Below, piece by piece: positions 36,501 to 45,600 of a stretch of DNA of 64,000 nucleotides; position 1 is the first letter of the stretch, and each line of letters starts with the position of its first letter. Source of the DNA: an uncultured Bacteroidales bacterium. Lineage in GTDB: Bacteria; Bacteroidota; Bacteroidia; Bacteroidales; UBA932. The stretch is taken from NCBI GenBank assembly GCA_934725575.1, contig CAKVCK010000002.1, positions 241,547-305,546 on the forward strand, given 5' to 3'. Made by a program: the position numbers and the translations under genes. The notes under the pieces are model-generated. The model searched no databases, was not told where the DNA came from, and worked only from the letters and a program-made list of their open reading frames with translations.

Positions 36501-36725
36501 GCTTCCTATTTTGCCATCAAGAACATCACCCTTGGCTACACCCTTCCTTCCTCATTGACAAAGAAGGCCGGGATCGGGGCCTGCAGGGTGTTCGTCACCG
36601 CTGACAATCTGGCTCTGTTCTGCAATATGAACGGAATGGACCCTCAGTACAACTTTACCGGAACAGTCTCCTACACCTACACCCCGTCAAGGGTCGTGGC
36701 AGCGGGAATTGACATAAACTTCTAA
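33519..36725 (+). CDS. SusC/RagA-family TonB-dependent transporter
   Basis: 1068-residue outer-membrane barrel that, with SusD, imports oligomers using TonB energy. Signal peptide ends VVSAQ; a carboxypeptidase-D regulatory domain spans about 28-110 (VSGKVVDKTGEPVISAGVF), followed by a TonB-box-like DDVIVVAYGT, the plug (AGVQVTSGGGQPGEGASIMV; YVVDGVPYDG; LYGARGANGVIVITTRKG) and the barrel to the terminal GIDINF. It lies behind a surface protease, so the cargo may be peptides, as with RagAB, rather than glycans. SusD follows after 4 bases. Confidence 0.93.
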   Translation: MKLNKILRMIVLVPLLCATAVVSAQNKAVTVSGKVVDKTGEPVISAGVFIKGTTVGTVTDFEGKYTLANVPSDAVLTASNLGYTTAEQAVNGKTVVDFVLQDESVILDDVIVVAYGTAKKESFTGSASVVKGDELSKRPVGNLTKSFEGAVAGVQVTSGGGQPGEGASIMVRGAGSVNASSSPLYVVDGVPYDGAISAINPADIETMTVLKDASAGALYGARGANGVIVITTRKGSKDRVNVSYKGNFGVASRALKRYDLVGMSDYVELTYEALRNSAQYGTGMDFEAASVYAANNLGQTIGGLKNPEYYNPYKNYSWSELINKESGKIQEDAVAAWNENWMDEISNDKAFRTEHVLSVSGGTEKTTYLYSLGYYKENGTLQNTDFDRFTGRISGDVQATDWFKMGMSANLAHAVSDFQDATGSATSNVWYTAQFMAPVYPVYLKDMDGNDVLDAAGNRQYEYGSEEDNGYANRVTAQGFNSKAELYNNKAYYKRNSVSARTFVKFGTVNKDALLYGLNLDINLGVDFTDYGRTTTNDKYHGNAASQGGTVSKYNTRTTSYTLNELLTYRRKFGEHSVDLLAGHEYYRYNYNYQLGSKSGIVDGIDELGSAVTTLTNTSYSNDYAIESVLARLNYGFRDRYYFDASWRTDGSSRFHKSNQWGNFWSVGASWRISEEDFMKSTSDWLNNLTIKASYGVQGNDNLGSYYVWQGRFSYGWSNGTRPGSTASSIENKLVTWEKNGNLNTGIEASMFGGRLTSTIEYYSRRTRDMLLNNPLAISSGFSGYDDNVGSMVNRGLETSFRGVIFDRPNFHWDASLMLSMNRNKVTELTSSQDVINYGSVVIEKGKPIYTFYMSKSAGVSPSTGRQLYYAYYRYAVDKTGSIVTEKCDEYVTDNVGLASLSKYYYGSRQALFSGSFSSNFTFFKNFDFSFLTTFSVGGKIYDSLYGGAMNVTYAGNNWHKNVLRRWQKPGDISDVPLVEIGGSRSSTGEELIDASYFAIKNITLGYTLPSSLTKKAGIGACRVFVTADNLALFCNMNGMDPQYNFTGTVSYTYTPSRVVAAGIDINF

Positions 36726-36729
36726 CGGA

Positions 36730-38271
36730 ATGAAAAAGATACTATCAATAATGTCTGCGGCCCTTTGCGCCGTTTCCTGCAACCTGGAGTTCCAGCCTAC
36801 GGATTCCGGCTCCGGAGAGGATCTCCTGAAGTCGGCGACCACGGCCGTGACCATCGTGGACGGAATCTACAGGACAATGTGGACCGCCGGTTGGTCAACC
36901 GGTGGAAACGCCCACCAGTGCTTCGGAATATCCGCCTACAACATCGCACTTGAGTCGATGGCCGATGACTTCATTATGCAGAGCCAAGGCAACGGGTGGT
37001 TCTGGTACGACCATTGCTACAACGTGAAGTCGTTCTACACTTCGGACAGTTTCCGTCCGTATGACGTGTGGAACGCCAACTACACCTGGATCTCCAACGC
37101 CAACTATGTGATCTCCGCCGAGAAGACGATGACCGGAAGCGAGGTCGATGTGGACTATGTGCTCGGCAACGCCTATGCGATCCGTGCCCTGTCATATTTC
37201 AATCTGGCGAACTGGTTCGCCCGTCCGCCTTACAGCGCGTTGCAGGACAAGTTCCGTTGGTCAGACCCTTGCGTGCCGATCTACACCGAGCCTACCGGCA
37301 AGGATTTCGTCGGCAAGAAGCGTGAGAACCTTGAGACTGTGTTCGCACAGATCAACTCAGACCTTGACACGGCCATCGATCTGCTCGAAAAAGGTGACGC
37401 GTCTGTCCTCGGAGGCACAAAATCCCATATTTCCTATTATGTCGCCCTTGGCATCAAGGTGCGTGTGGCTTTGGCCGCGGGAAATTGGGAGACCGCTTTG
37501 GCCGCTTCGGAGAAGATCATCAAGTCCGAGGAATATTCGATCGGCGGATCTTCCGAACTGATGAACGGTATGAACTCCCTCTCCGCTTCCAACGTCATGT
37601 GGGGCGCCGGGATCGAGAACACCGAGCAGGCCGGAGGCTATGCCAGTTTCTTCGCTCACATGGACAATGTTGACGGTGCCTACGCCCAGTCGGCTCCGAA
37701 ACTGATCAACTCCAGTCTTTACAAACAGATCCGCCCCGGGGACATCCGCCGGGCCTGGTGGGATCCGGACGACAAGGAGTCTCCGTACATCTCCAAGAAG
37801 TTCAAGTTCACGAATGTGGCCGCCTGGCTTGGGGACTACATCTACATGAGGGTAGAGGAGTTCTACTTTGACGCTGCCGAGGCTGCCCTCCGTCTCGGGG
37901 ACAAGGACAAGGCTGTCCGCTACCTCAACGCCGTGATGCAGAAGAGGGACGCGACCTTCGACGCATCAAATCTCAGCGGAACGATGCTCGGCTCGCTCAC
38001 GACATCCTGGACCGGCTCCCTGCTTGAGAATATTCTCGTGCAGAAGAGGATCGAGCTTTGGGGTGAGTTCGGCCGTCTTGTCGATGTGCGCCGTCTCGGC
38101 CAGGGCATCGACAGGAAGACCTCAGACGGATTCGCCGAGGAGTGCATCTCCACGATGTCCGGCAACGGCATCAACCTCACCAACCCTGACACCTACGACT
38201 GGGTGATGACCATCCCTCAGGATGAGATCAACAACAATCCTAACATTAACGAAGAAGATCAGAATCCATAA
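36730..38271 (+). CDS. SusD/RagB-family substrate-binding lipoprotein
   Basis: 513 residues; lipobox CAVSCNLEF. The helical TPR-rich SusD fold is indicated by the run of helices from YVLGNAYAIRALSYFNLANWF and the C-terminal block RIELWGEFGRLVDVRRLGQG, a SusD hallmark. It forms the lid on the SusC barrel encoded just upstream (4-base gap) and overlaps the next lipoprotein gene by 1 base. Confidence 0.92.
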   Translation: MKKILSIMSAALCAVSCNLEFQPTDSGSGEDLLKSATTAVTIVDGIYRTMWTAGWSTGGNAHQCFGISAYNIALESMADDFIMQSQGNGWFWYDHCYNVKSFYTSDSFRPYDVWNANYTWISNANYVISAEKTMTGSEVDVDYVLGNAYAIRALSYFNLANWFARPPYSALQDKFRWSDPCVPIYTEPTGKDFVGKKRENLETVFAQINSDLDTAIDLLEKGDASVLGGTKSHISYYVALGIKVRVALAAGNWETALAASEKIIKSEEYSIGGSSELMNGMNSLSASNVMWGAGIENTEQAGGYASFFAHMDNVDGAYAQSAPKLINSSLYKQIRPGDIRRAWWDPDDKESPYISKKFKFTNVAAWLGDYIYMRVEEFYFDAAEAALRLGDKDKAVRYLNAVMQKRDATFDASNLSGTMLGSLTTSWTGSLLENILVQKRIELWGEFGRLVDVRRLGQGIDRKTSDGFAEECISTMSGNGINLTNPDTYDWVMTIPQDEINNNPNINEEDQNP

Positions 38272-40283
38272 TGGAAAAGTTTTTAAGAATATTGTTGTGC
38301 GCCTCCGCCGCGCTGCTTTCCTTGGTCGCCTGCGATCAGGAGCAGATAGGCGAGATGGCCTCTCCCAATGATTCGGACAACAAGGAGATCCATTTTGTCC
38401 AGAAAAGCCTTGTCAAAGAGTTCGAGCAGGGGACAAAGGAAGGTGAGTTCACCGTTGTGCTTGCCAGAAACGGCAACAAGGGAACCTATCGTGTTCTGCT
38501 TCAGAAAAGCGGCAAGAACGCCTCGCTCTTCTCTGTTCGTGACACTGTCGTCATTCCGGACGGGCAGTACAGTGTGGAAGTCCCTGTGACTGTGAATATG
38601 AATGCCGTGGTGCTTGGATCCAGTGTCACCGCCTCCCTCTGCATAATCGGCCGGGACGCGGAACTCGGCGATGATCCGGCCTACATCACACAGTACAGTG
38701 ATTTTCTGGATCTTACAGCATCGTTCACCCTGGAGTGGGAACCGTATATGAGAACCACCGAAAGCGGCGAGCAGGTGCAGCAGACGGCGACATATTACTA
38801 CTCCCAATTCTATGAAGGCTATCAGCGTGGAATGCTGGTGGAACGCGCCAAAGGCACCACCAACATATTCAGACTGCTGGATTGGGGCGCCGGGGTCAAC
38901 TTTTTCTTCAAGGTGAACAGCGACAATTCCGTGGTTGTGCCGGGGCAGTCGATTGGCTACTACTACAGCGGCAGCGATGAATATGTCTATGTCTCAGACA
39001 TCGCCCAGTACCTCGGTGACGAAGCCTATTATGACCGTTTCCCTTGCACGTTCGACGGCAAGCAGACTTTCACCCTTAACCTGGTCTATTATGTCACGGA
39101 CGGAATGTTCGGCTACGGTCCCGAGAAGATCGTCTTCGCCGGTGACCACGACAACGATCCGGTCGTCGCGGCGACTTACGAGGGTGACGGAAAATTCTCC
39201 TTTGAGTTCAACAGCTTCACTTCTTCATGCAAAGCCGTGGTTGTGGAAGGTGACGTCACCGGAGACACCGCGGAACTGAACAAGGTTTACAAGCAGATCT
39301 GTCTTGGCCAGCGGGATGACATCCGGACATTCTCCGAAAACACACAGCAGTGGACTCCGTCGGTTCCGTCCAACACGTTGATAGCCGTGCCTTTTGATGC
39401 GGAAGGCAAGCCTGGCGAGATGATTGCCATACGCTTCACCTACGATCCGGACGGCACGATAGCTCCAGAGGTTCTGGAGTTCAGCATCAGCCCTTACAGT
39501 GTTGACCCGTATTCCACTATGGTCTGGAAAATTCGTACGAGGAACGCCGCGTCTGTGCGTTACATTATGATGGAAAAGGATGTGCTTGATTATTATGAGG
39601 AGAACTATCCTCTTGACCAGATTTTTGGAATAGGATCTAAATTAGACGCGGATAACCTTGCCGCATGTGAAGGACCGGACGGGCTTACCCTTTATTATCA
39701 GGGACTTTCGGAAGGTGGAGCCTATCGAGTCCTCGCTGAGGTTACCAACAGGTACGGAGACAAGGTCTATGTCACGGATTCAACCGTTCTGGCATCACAT
39801 GCGGACAAGTTCAAAGCCGTGAGTCTGGATGATTTTGTCGGGGCCTACATCGTGAACGCTGACGTGAAGACTTCCGACAGCAATCAGGCGAGCACGGAAT
39901 CCTTCCGTGTGGACATCATCAAGACTGGAGAGAACACCGTGATGATCAAGGGTTTGTGCAACTATAGCTCGTACTCTCCGGCGATCACCGGAACTTACAT
40001 CCCGGAGGAGCATTGCATCCGTTTGCAGTCTCAGAATCTCGGTGAGTTCAGCTACCTGAACGTGGTCTTCGGCTTCGTCGCCAACCTTTATACCGGAATC
40101 TGGGGTCAGTCCAGCAGTATGGAATTCGGTTTCTGCGATGACGGCCTTCTGCACTGGCGCACGACCGCAGGCTCGGAGATGAGCCTGACCGGCTACAAGT
40201 TCCTACTCTTCGACGGAACCTCCTACACCGGCTACGCCGTCGGTGACAAGACCTACGAGAACATCCTGATGCAGAAACTCTGA
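38271..40283 (+). CDS. Large surface lipoprotein downstream of SusD
   Basis: 670 residues; lipobox SLVACDQEQ. The beginning (FVQKSLVKEFEQGTKEGEF) resembles the Calx-beta/adhesin-like strand pattern that follows SusD in other Bacteroidales loci; the middle has FN3-like segments (WKIRTRNAASVRYIMMEKDVL; GLSEGGAYRVLAEVTNR); the last 150 residues (VGAYIVNADVKTSDSNQAS) form a beta-barrel-like domain of unknown function. By position it is the third surface component (SusE/F-like), probably a ligand-binding accessory. A terminator follows 24 bases after the stop, ending the operon. Confidence 0.6.
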   Translation: MEKFLRILLCASAALLSLVACDQEQIGEMASPNDSDNKEIHFVQKSLVKEFEQGTKEGEFTVVLARNGNKGTYRVLLQKSGKNASLFSVRDTVVIPDGQYSVEVPVTVNMNAVVLGSSVTASLCIIGRDAELGDDPAYITQYSDFLDLTASFTLEWEPYMRTTESGEQVQQTATYYYSQFYEGYQRGMLVERAKGTTNIFRLLDWGAGVNFFFKVNSDNSVVVPGQSIGYYYSGSDEYVYVSDIAQYLGDEAYYDRFPCTFDGKQTFTLNLVYYVTDGMFGYGPEKIVFAGDHDNDPVVAATYEGDGKFSFEFNSFTSSCKAVVVEGDVTGDTAELNKVYKQICLGQRDDIRTFSENTQQWTPSVPSNTLIAVPFDAEGKPGEMIAIRFTYDPDGTIAPEVLEFSISPYSVDPYSTMVWKIRTRNAASVRYIMMEKDVLDYYEENYPLDQIFGIGSKLDADNLAACEGPDGLTLYYQGLSEGGAYRVLAEVTNRYGDKVYVTDSTVLASHADKFKAVSLDDFVGAYIVNADVKTSDSNQASTESFRVDIIKTGENTVMIKGLCNYSSYSPAITGTYIPEEHCIRLQSQNLGEFSYLNVVFGFVANLYTGIWGQSSSMEFGFCDDGLLHWRTTAGSEMSLTGYKFLLFDGTSYTGYAVGDKTYENILMQKL

Positions 40284-40307
40284 TTCAGGAATTTTGAATA
40301 TTTGAAG

Positions 40308-40335
40308 GGAGGCGGATTGTCCGCTTCCTTTTTTT
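40308..40335 (+). terminator. Terminator of the ten-gene envelope operon
   Basis: GGAGGCGGA pairs with TCCGCTTCC (one G-T wobble) around a TTG loop and runs into seven T residues. Confidence 0.9.
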
Positions 40336-40342
40336 ATGCAAA

Positions 40343-40365
40343 ACGACAAAGGGTTGGAACGAAAG
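40343..40365 (+). repeat. Left copy of the 23-bp direct repeat (putative att site)
   Basis: Identical to 57713-57735. Here the palindrome is incomplete: after GAAAG the sequence turns into CGAGAAGGACAGCC, whereas at the right end it continues TTCCAACCC and closes the hairpin. Confidence 0.75.
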
Positions 40366-40373
40366 CGAGAAGG

Positions 40374-40445
40374 ACAGCCGGCGAAGCCGGCAGGAAGCGC
40401 CTCCGGCGCGTGTCCCCTCTCCGCTAGGGAGAGGGGGCGGGGTGA
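40374..40445. repeat. Short hairpin cluster at the left island end
   Basis: Three adjacent stem-loops: GCCGGCGAAGCCGGC, GCGCCTCCGGCGC and CCCCTCTCCGCTAGGGAGAGGGG, then GGGTGAG. Non-coding, REP-like in character; the last type is a frequent dispersed repeat in bacterial genomes. It lies between the direct repeat and the gene remnant. Confidence 0.6.
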
Positions 40446-40614
40446 GAACTATGCCGGCGGAAGCAATGAGATAACCGTGAAATTCGGGGAAAAACATAAT
40501 CTCGGCATATATGACCCGACTACGGGAACCGATGTGGTACAGACCGTCAAAAAGTCTGACAAGATAAGTCTGACCATGACTGATAAACCATACATCATTC
40601 AGTTGAAGAAATAG
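40444..40614 (+). pseudogene. C-terminal remnant, probably of a glycoside hydrolase
   Basis: An open stretch of about 56 codons ends in NLGIYDPTTGTDVVQTVKKS followed by DKISLTMTDKPYIIQLKK and a stop. The YDPTxGTxxVQTxKxxDxIxLTMxDxPxII pattern is the terminal beta-strand pair of Bacteroidota glycan-active enzymes (cellulase/GH39-like C-terminal domains). Nothing upstream in frame resembles a protein: the frame runs back into the hairpin cluster. The 5' part has been lost, presumably when the island end formed. Confidence 0.55.
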
Positions 40615-40705
40615 CAAAACGGATTTAACACATGAACGCAATCATCCTTCTGCTGCATTGTATTGACGCTCTCTGATTGCAGTATGGTGATTTACGGGAA
40701 ACAAG

Positions 40706-40738
40706 AAAAGGAAGAGGCTCACACCTCTTCCTTTTTTT
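40706..40738. terminator. Bidirectional terminator between remnant and leftward SusD
   Basis: AAAAGGAAGAGG pairs with CCTCTTCCTTTT around CTCACA, followed by more T residues on the + strand. It can stop leftward transcription from the SusD gene (ending at 40798) and rightward read-through. A second inverted repeat ATTCATGGT/ACCATGAAT lies at 40749-40785. Confidence 0.8.
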
Positions 40739-40797
40739 ACCATTCAGGATTCATGGTGGACGTCCTATGCAAATGCACCATGAATATTAAGAAACGT

Positions 40798-42666
40798 CTA
40801 GTCGATGTACCCGTCGTTCTGTGTCAGGTCTGGATTCATCTCCCTCTCTTTCTGAGGAATAGGCCATGTCGCACAGTATGTGCCCACTGACACGTGGGTG
40901 TACTTGGTTGTTCCCCATATCTCCATAAGGCCGTTGGACTGAGCCTTGTAAGGCAAACCCTGGGCGCGGAGAGTGTTGTTGAAGTACTTCTCGTTGTGCC
41001 ATGTGCCCCAGCGGAGTTCGTTGAAGTACATCGAATCCTCACCTCCGAGTTCGACATACATCTCATTGCGCGCAAGATTGATGACATCTTCCTTGGTGGC
41101 CTGGGCCGTCTTGCAGGCGGGGTCGCTCAGGAGAATATGTCCGGCACGCTTGCGTACCTGGTCTATGCAATCCTTCGCCTCGGAGAGATTCCCGAGCTGG
41201 GCCTCGCATTCTGCCCGGTGGAGAAGAATTTCGGCGTAGCGGATGAGGTAGATGTTCTGCTCATAGACCCAACGGGTTGTACACTCGTCATTTTCAGGAA
41301 CATATTTCCTCCAGAGGTAGTAGAACATCGAGTTGGTGTCTGTACGGATGTCGTATGGCTCTCCCGCGTCAAGGCAGTACGGCCAGCGAAGGGTCCAGAC
41401 GTGATTTCCTATGCCACTGGTGTTTCCGTTGAATGTGGAATATGGAGTTATGATCGCCATCATGAGACGCGGGTCACGGTTCTCGTAAACCTTCCTGATA
41501 CGCTCCTCGTTGCCTTGGTCAAGATATTTTGAGAAATCTGAACCGAACTCCACCATCTGGTTTTTCTTTGCCTGGTAGTCATACTTGCCGAACTCCCCGT
41601 TCCCTGATTCGAGCCCGTCGCGGAGAAAGTACACAGATCTCTCATTCGGTGTCATTTTGGAGTAGCCAGGAATATAGTCATCCCAGTTGAAAGGAGAACC
41701 ATCTGCCTCTTCGAACCTTTCCACGTAGGCAGGGTTCGGAAGGTAGTTGTTCCAGGCGGAGCCGCCGGTGACGCGGTTGCCATAGTTGATGGCCCGAGGG
41801 TTGCCTTGATTGGTGGAACCTACGCAGGCGACCGCGAAAATAATCTCGTTGTTCTTCTCATTGGCCGGTTTGAAGAGTTGGAAGAAGTCTTTGTTGCCCT
41901 TCGCCCCATTGCTTGGGGAATAGAGGGCGGCTCCGCATTCCTCAATCGCCTTGAAGTCTGCGAGGGCTGACTTATAGTCTTTCTTGAATTCGTACACAAA
42001 ACCACGGATGGCATAGGCTGTTGTCTGTGAGACAGTCTCTCCTCCGGCGATGATCTTTGGAAGAGCAGGGAGGGCTGCCGTACAGTCTTCTATGATCTGA
42101 TTCCAAACCTCGTCCTTGGTGCTGCGGGGCTTTGTCGCGTCTTTTGCCTCCACATTCTCTGTGTAGATGGGAACACCTCCCCAAAGGACGTTGAGATTGT
42201 AATATCCATACGCGCGGAGAACAAGCGCCTCGGCCTTGATGCGGGCTTTCTCCTCGTCGTCCATGTCCGGAACTGATTCAATGTGGTTGATTACATCGTT
42301 GGCCCTGTACACGATTGTGTAGAAGTACTTGTAGAAGTTGGCTACCGTACCTGATGAGGAGGTGAGGTTCCCAGGACTCATGCAGTTGTTCCCTTTCCAG
42401 TTGGCATCGACATCCATCACGGAAGAATATGAGTCGAACGACATGCCGAGAGCCTGGCCGCTGAAGTTCATGGAGAAGTGTTGGTAGAGGGCGTTATAGG
42501 CTCCGTTGAGAGCGGCGCGCGCGAGGATCGGAGACTGCCATACAGTCGAGTTCGCGAAACTATATGATGGCACAGTGTCAAGATAGTCCTCCTTGCAGCC
42601 GGATGTGCCAAGAACTATGGCGGCTGACGCCACCGCTATTAAAGATTTTCTAAAAATATTTTTCAT
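40798..42666 (-). CDS. SusD/RagB-family lipoprotein (leftward group)
   Basis: About 622 residues from MKNIFRKSLIAV; an ATG five codons upstream (42681) is possible. Lipobox LGTSGCKEDYL. SusD helices appear in IKAEALVLRAYGYYNLNVLWG and in the C-terminal LIRYAEILLHRAECEAQLG with ARNEMYVELGGEDSMYFNELRWG. It is longer than the average SusD (500-550 residues). Its SusC partner lies directly upstream on the same strand. CATG-rich, unlike SusD genes outside the island. Confidence 0.92.
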   Translation of the reverse strand: MKNIFRKSLIAVASAAIVLGTSGCKEDYLDTVPSYSFANSTVWQSPILARAALNGAYNALYQHFSMNFSGQALGMSFDSYSSVMDVDANWKGNNCMSPGNLTSSSGTVANFYKYFYTIVYRANDVINHIESVPDMDDEEKARIKAEALVLRAYGYYNLNVLWGGVPIYTENVEAKDATKPRSTKDEVWNQIIEDCTAALPALPKIIAGGETVSQTTAYAIRGFVYEFKKDYKSALADFKAIEECGAALYSPSNGAKGNKDFFQLFKPANEKNNEIIFAVACVGSTNQGNPRAINYGNRVTGGSAWNNYLPNPAYVERFEEADGSPFNWDDYIPGYSKMTPNERSVYFLRDGLESGNGEFGKYDYQAKKNQMVEFGSDFSKYLDQGNEERIRKVYENRDPRLMMAIITPYSTFNGNTSGIGNHVWTLRWPYCLDAGEPYDIRTDTNSMFYYLWRKYVPENDECTTRWVYEQNIYLIRYAEILLHRAECEAQLGNLSEAKDCIDQVRKRAGHILLSDPACKTAQATKEDVINLARNEMYVELGGEDSMYFNELRWGTWHNEKYFNNTLRAQGLPYKAQSNGLMEIWGTTKYTHVSVGTYCATWPIPQKEREMNPDLTQNDGYID

Positions 42667-42681
42667 GATATTCACAATCAA

Positions 42682-45600
42682 TTAGAATGTAATGTTCACA
42701 CCTGCTGAATATTGGCGCATCGTCGAATATGCAACGGTCGCTCTCTGCTCTGGATCCTGACCGGAGAATCCGGTGATGGCGAAGAGATTCTCTCCGGATA
42801 GATAGAAACGAAGTCTCTGAACCATGAACTTCTGACTGAGTTTGGCAGGAAGCGTGTAACCTATCTGAAGGTTGCGGAGCTTCAGGAAATTGCCTTTCTC
42901 AAGATGAAGAGACGAATTCGCGGAAGAAGGCGCGCTGCTGTTGTAGGCGAGGCGAGGGTTCTTCGAGGTGAGATTGGTCCTTGGATCACTTGGGTTTGAA
43001 GGATCGTAGAAATAATGGTCGTTCGCTATCTTTTCAGGAATAGCGTAACCATAGATTGTGGTGGAAGCGTTACGTCCTGTGTCGTAGTAGTAGATGGCGA
43101 ATCCGGCGGAACCGCCCCAGGACATCGCGAAATCAAGGTTCTTCCAGTTGAGGGATGCCTCAAGCCCGAAATTGTACTTAGGGGTTGTGGAGATGTTCTG
43201 GAACTCGGAGTCGCCGGCGTTGCCATAGACACCGTCGTTGTTCGTGTCCGCGTAGATATATTCCCCGTACCATAGAGTGTTCTGTCCGATATTGTTGGTC
43301 GGCTGGAACGAATATCCGTTCTCCTGCATGGCCTTAAGCCACTCCATGTCAGTCTCCGTGCGGATCATGCCATCGACAGGGCCTCCGTTTATTCCGTCGG
43401 CGGCATATCCGTTGCCTGTACCCTTGTAAACATTTGGAAGGTACCATTCGTTGATCATGTGGCCTTCGAGGACACGTGTTGTGCTTCCTGTAGAGACATC
43501 TCCGATATTGGATTTGTCATCATTGAGTTTGCCTTTGTATTTGCTTACCCAGTTCTTGTTGTAGGAGAAGTTGCCTTTCACGCTGTAGCTGAAGTCTCCG
43601 ATGTTGTCTCTCCATCCGAGCTCTAGTTCGATACCACGGTTGGTGACCTCCGCGATGTTCTGCTTGGGAGCGGAAGCGTTACCCATGGCCATGAACATGT
43701 CCGGGGTATAGAGGATGCCGCTTGTGAGCTTGTTATAGGCATCTATCGTACCCGTGAGCCTGTCGTTGAGGAAAGCATAGTCGAGACCGATGTTGGCCAC
43801 GGCCGTGGACTCCCAGCGTAGGGCGTTGTTTGCGATGGAGGTGATGGCGATTCCTGACAGAAGATCGCTTCCGCCCGCATAGTTGGCCGAAGAGTAGATA
43901 GACTGCCAATCGTAGTTGCCGATGGAGTTGTTTCCGAGCTCACCATACGACACACGAAGTTTGAGGTCGGAGAGTGCCGGAATGCTCTTCATGAAAGGCT
44001 CCTCGCTGACACGCCATGCGGCTGAGGCTGATGGGAAGAATCCCCAGCGATAGCCTGGTGCGAAGCGTGAGGAACCATCATAACGGAAGTTCGCTTCGAA
44101 GAGATATTTCCCGGCGAAAGCGTAGTTGACACGGCCGAAATATGACTGTGAGGTCCATTCCGTGCCGTAACCTTTTGTTGAATATGGTGTGACGGCTGCG
44201 TTGAAGTCATTGACGTTGGCGTCGGTGAGGCCGAGCTTGCTCATGTCTGACTCGCGATATTCATAGTGCTGCTGCTCGTAGCCGAGCATAGCCGAGATGT
44301 CGTGTCTGCCGAAAGACTGGCTGTAGTTGAGCAGGTGGTTGAGTTTGTATGTATTGTCGCGGGTATAATACATATAAGTATAGAGGGTGGCCGGGTCTGC
44401 GGCGCCTGTGGTGAACGCGCCCTGAGAGAATGAGTATTTGCCTATGGCGGTGTCAACTGTCTTCTTCTCGCGCCTGAGGTCGTTGTAGTAATAGTCAAAA
44501 CTGTAAGTGAAGTGTTTTAGGAACTTGACTTGCGCGTACCAGTCTGTGTAAAGTTGTGTGCGCTTGTCGTGTCCGGTGGAGCTTGCGAAGTCCCAAAGCG
44601 GGTTGTGAGACTGAGGGTCGTCCGCGCTGTTCTCAGGGGCTCCGTACTTGCCGTCGTAGTAAGGGTACGTGCAGGCCAGCATCTTGGTGGTGGTAAGACC
44701 TCCGAGATCTAGGCTGAGGACATCCTGGTTTGTGACATTTCCCCAGATGCGCGCGCCTACGCGAAGCCACTTGGTGACATCGGAGTAAAGGTTGATACGT
44801 CCTTGGTAGCGGTTGTAGCCGGAGTTGTCTATGATGCCTGGATTATCAACATAGCCAAAGCTCATGGTGTAGCCGGACTTCTTCTCCTTTCCGCTGATGG
44901 AGACGTTGTAGGTCTGCTGGAGTGACTTGTTGTAGATTTCTGACCACCAGTCAGTGTTAGGATAAGCCACATAGTTAGGATAGCCTGACGCTGACAGACC
45001 ATCAGGATCCTTCGCGGCCTCTCTCCAAGTGGTGATGATGCTCGGGGCGAACTGCGGGCTGTTGCCGATGTTGGTTTGGGACTCGTTGAAGAGTTCCATA
45101 TATCTCGCATAGTCGGAAACCGTGTGTATGATCTTGAACGGTTCGCTGTAGGCGAGTGACGCGTCTACATTCACAGTGATGTTTCCGTCGTTCGAGCCGC
45201 TCTTGGTGGTGATGAGAATGACACCGTTGGCACCTCTGTTACCGTATATGGCGCATGACGCCGCATCCTTGAGGATCGACACGGACGCGATGTCAGCGGG
45301 GTTCACCATCGAGATGCTTTGCTCCATGCCATCGACAAGCACCAGAGGGGATGACGAGTTGAGGGTGCCGGTACCACGGATTGTCATTCCGAAGCTTTCG
45401 TTGTTCGGTTGGCCTGATGACTGCATTACCTGAAGACCAGGTGTCACGTTTGTCAGGGCCTGGGCCGCATTGGTGATCGGGCGTGATTTCGCCGCCACGG
45501 TCTGGAAATCAACCGCTGAGACGGAACCGGTCATGTTCACTTTCTTCTGCACGCCGTATCCGACGACGACTGTCTCCTCAAGCATCTCGGTGTCGTCGGC

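Noticed and set aside
22630..40283. The first SusC/SusD operon as part of the same mobile island
   Set aside because: It shows the host's CATG scarcity (about 9 sites in 17.7 kb) and lies outside the direct repeats.
40336..40614. Intact small gene of 92 codons at the left island end
   Set aside because: Its first third is the direct repeat and hairpin cluster translated; only the last 56 codons resemble a protein, and these match a domain end.
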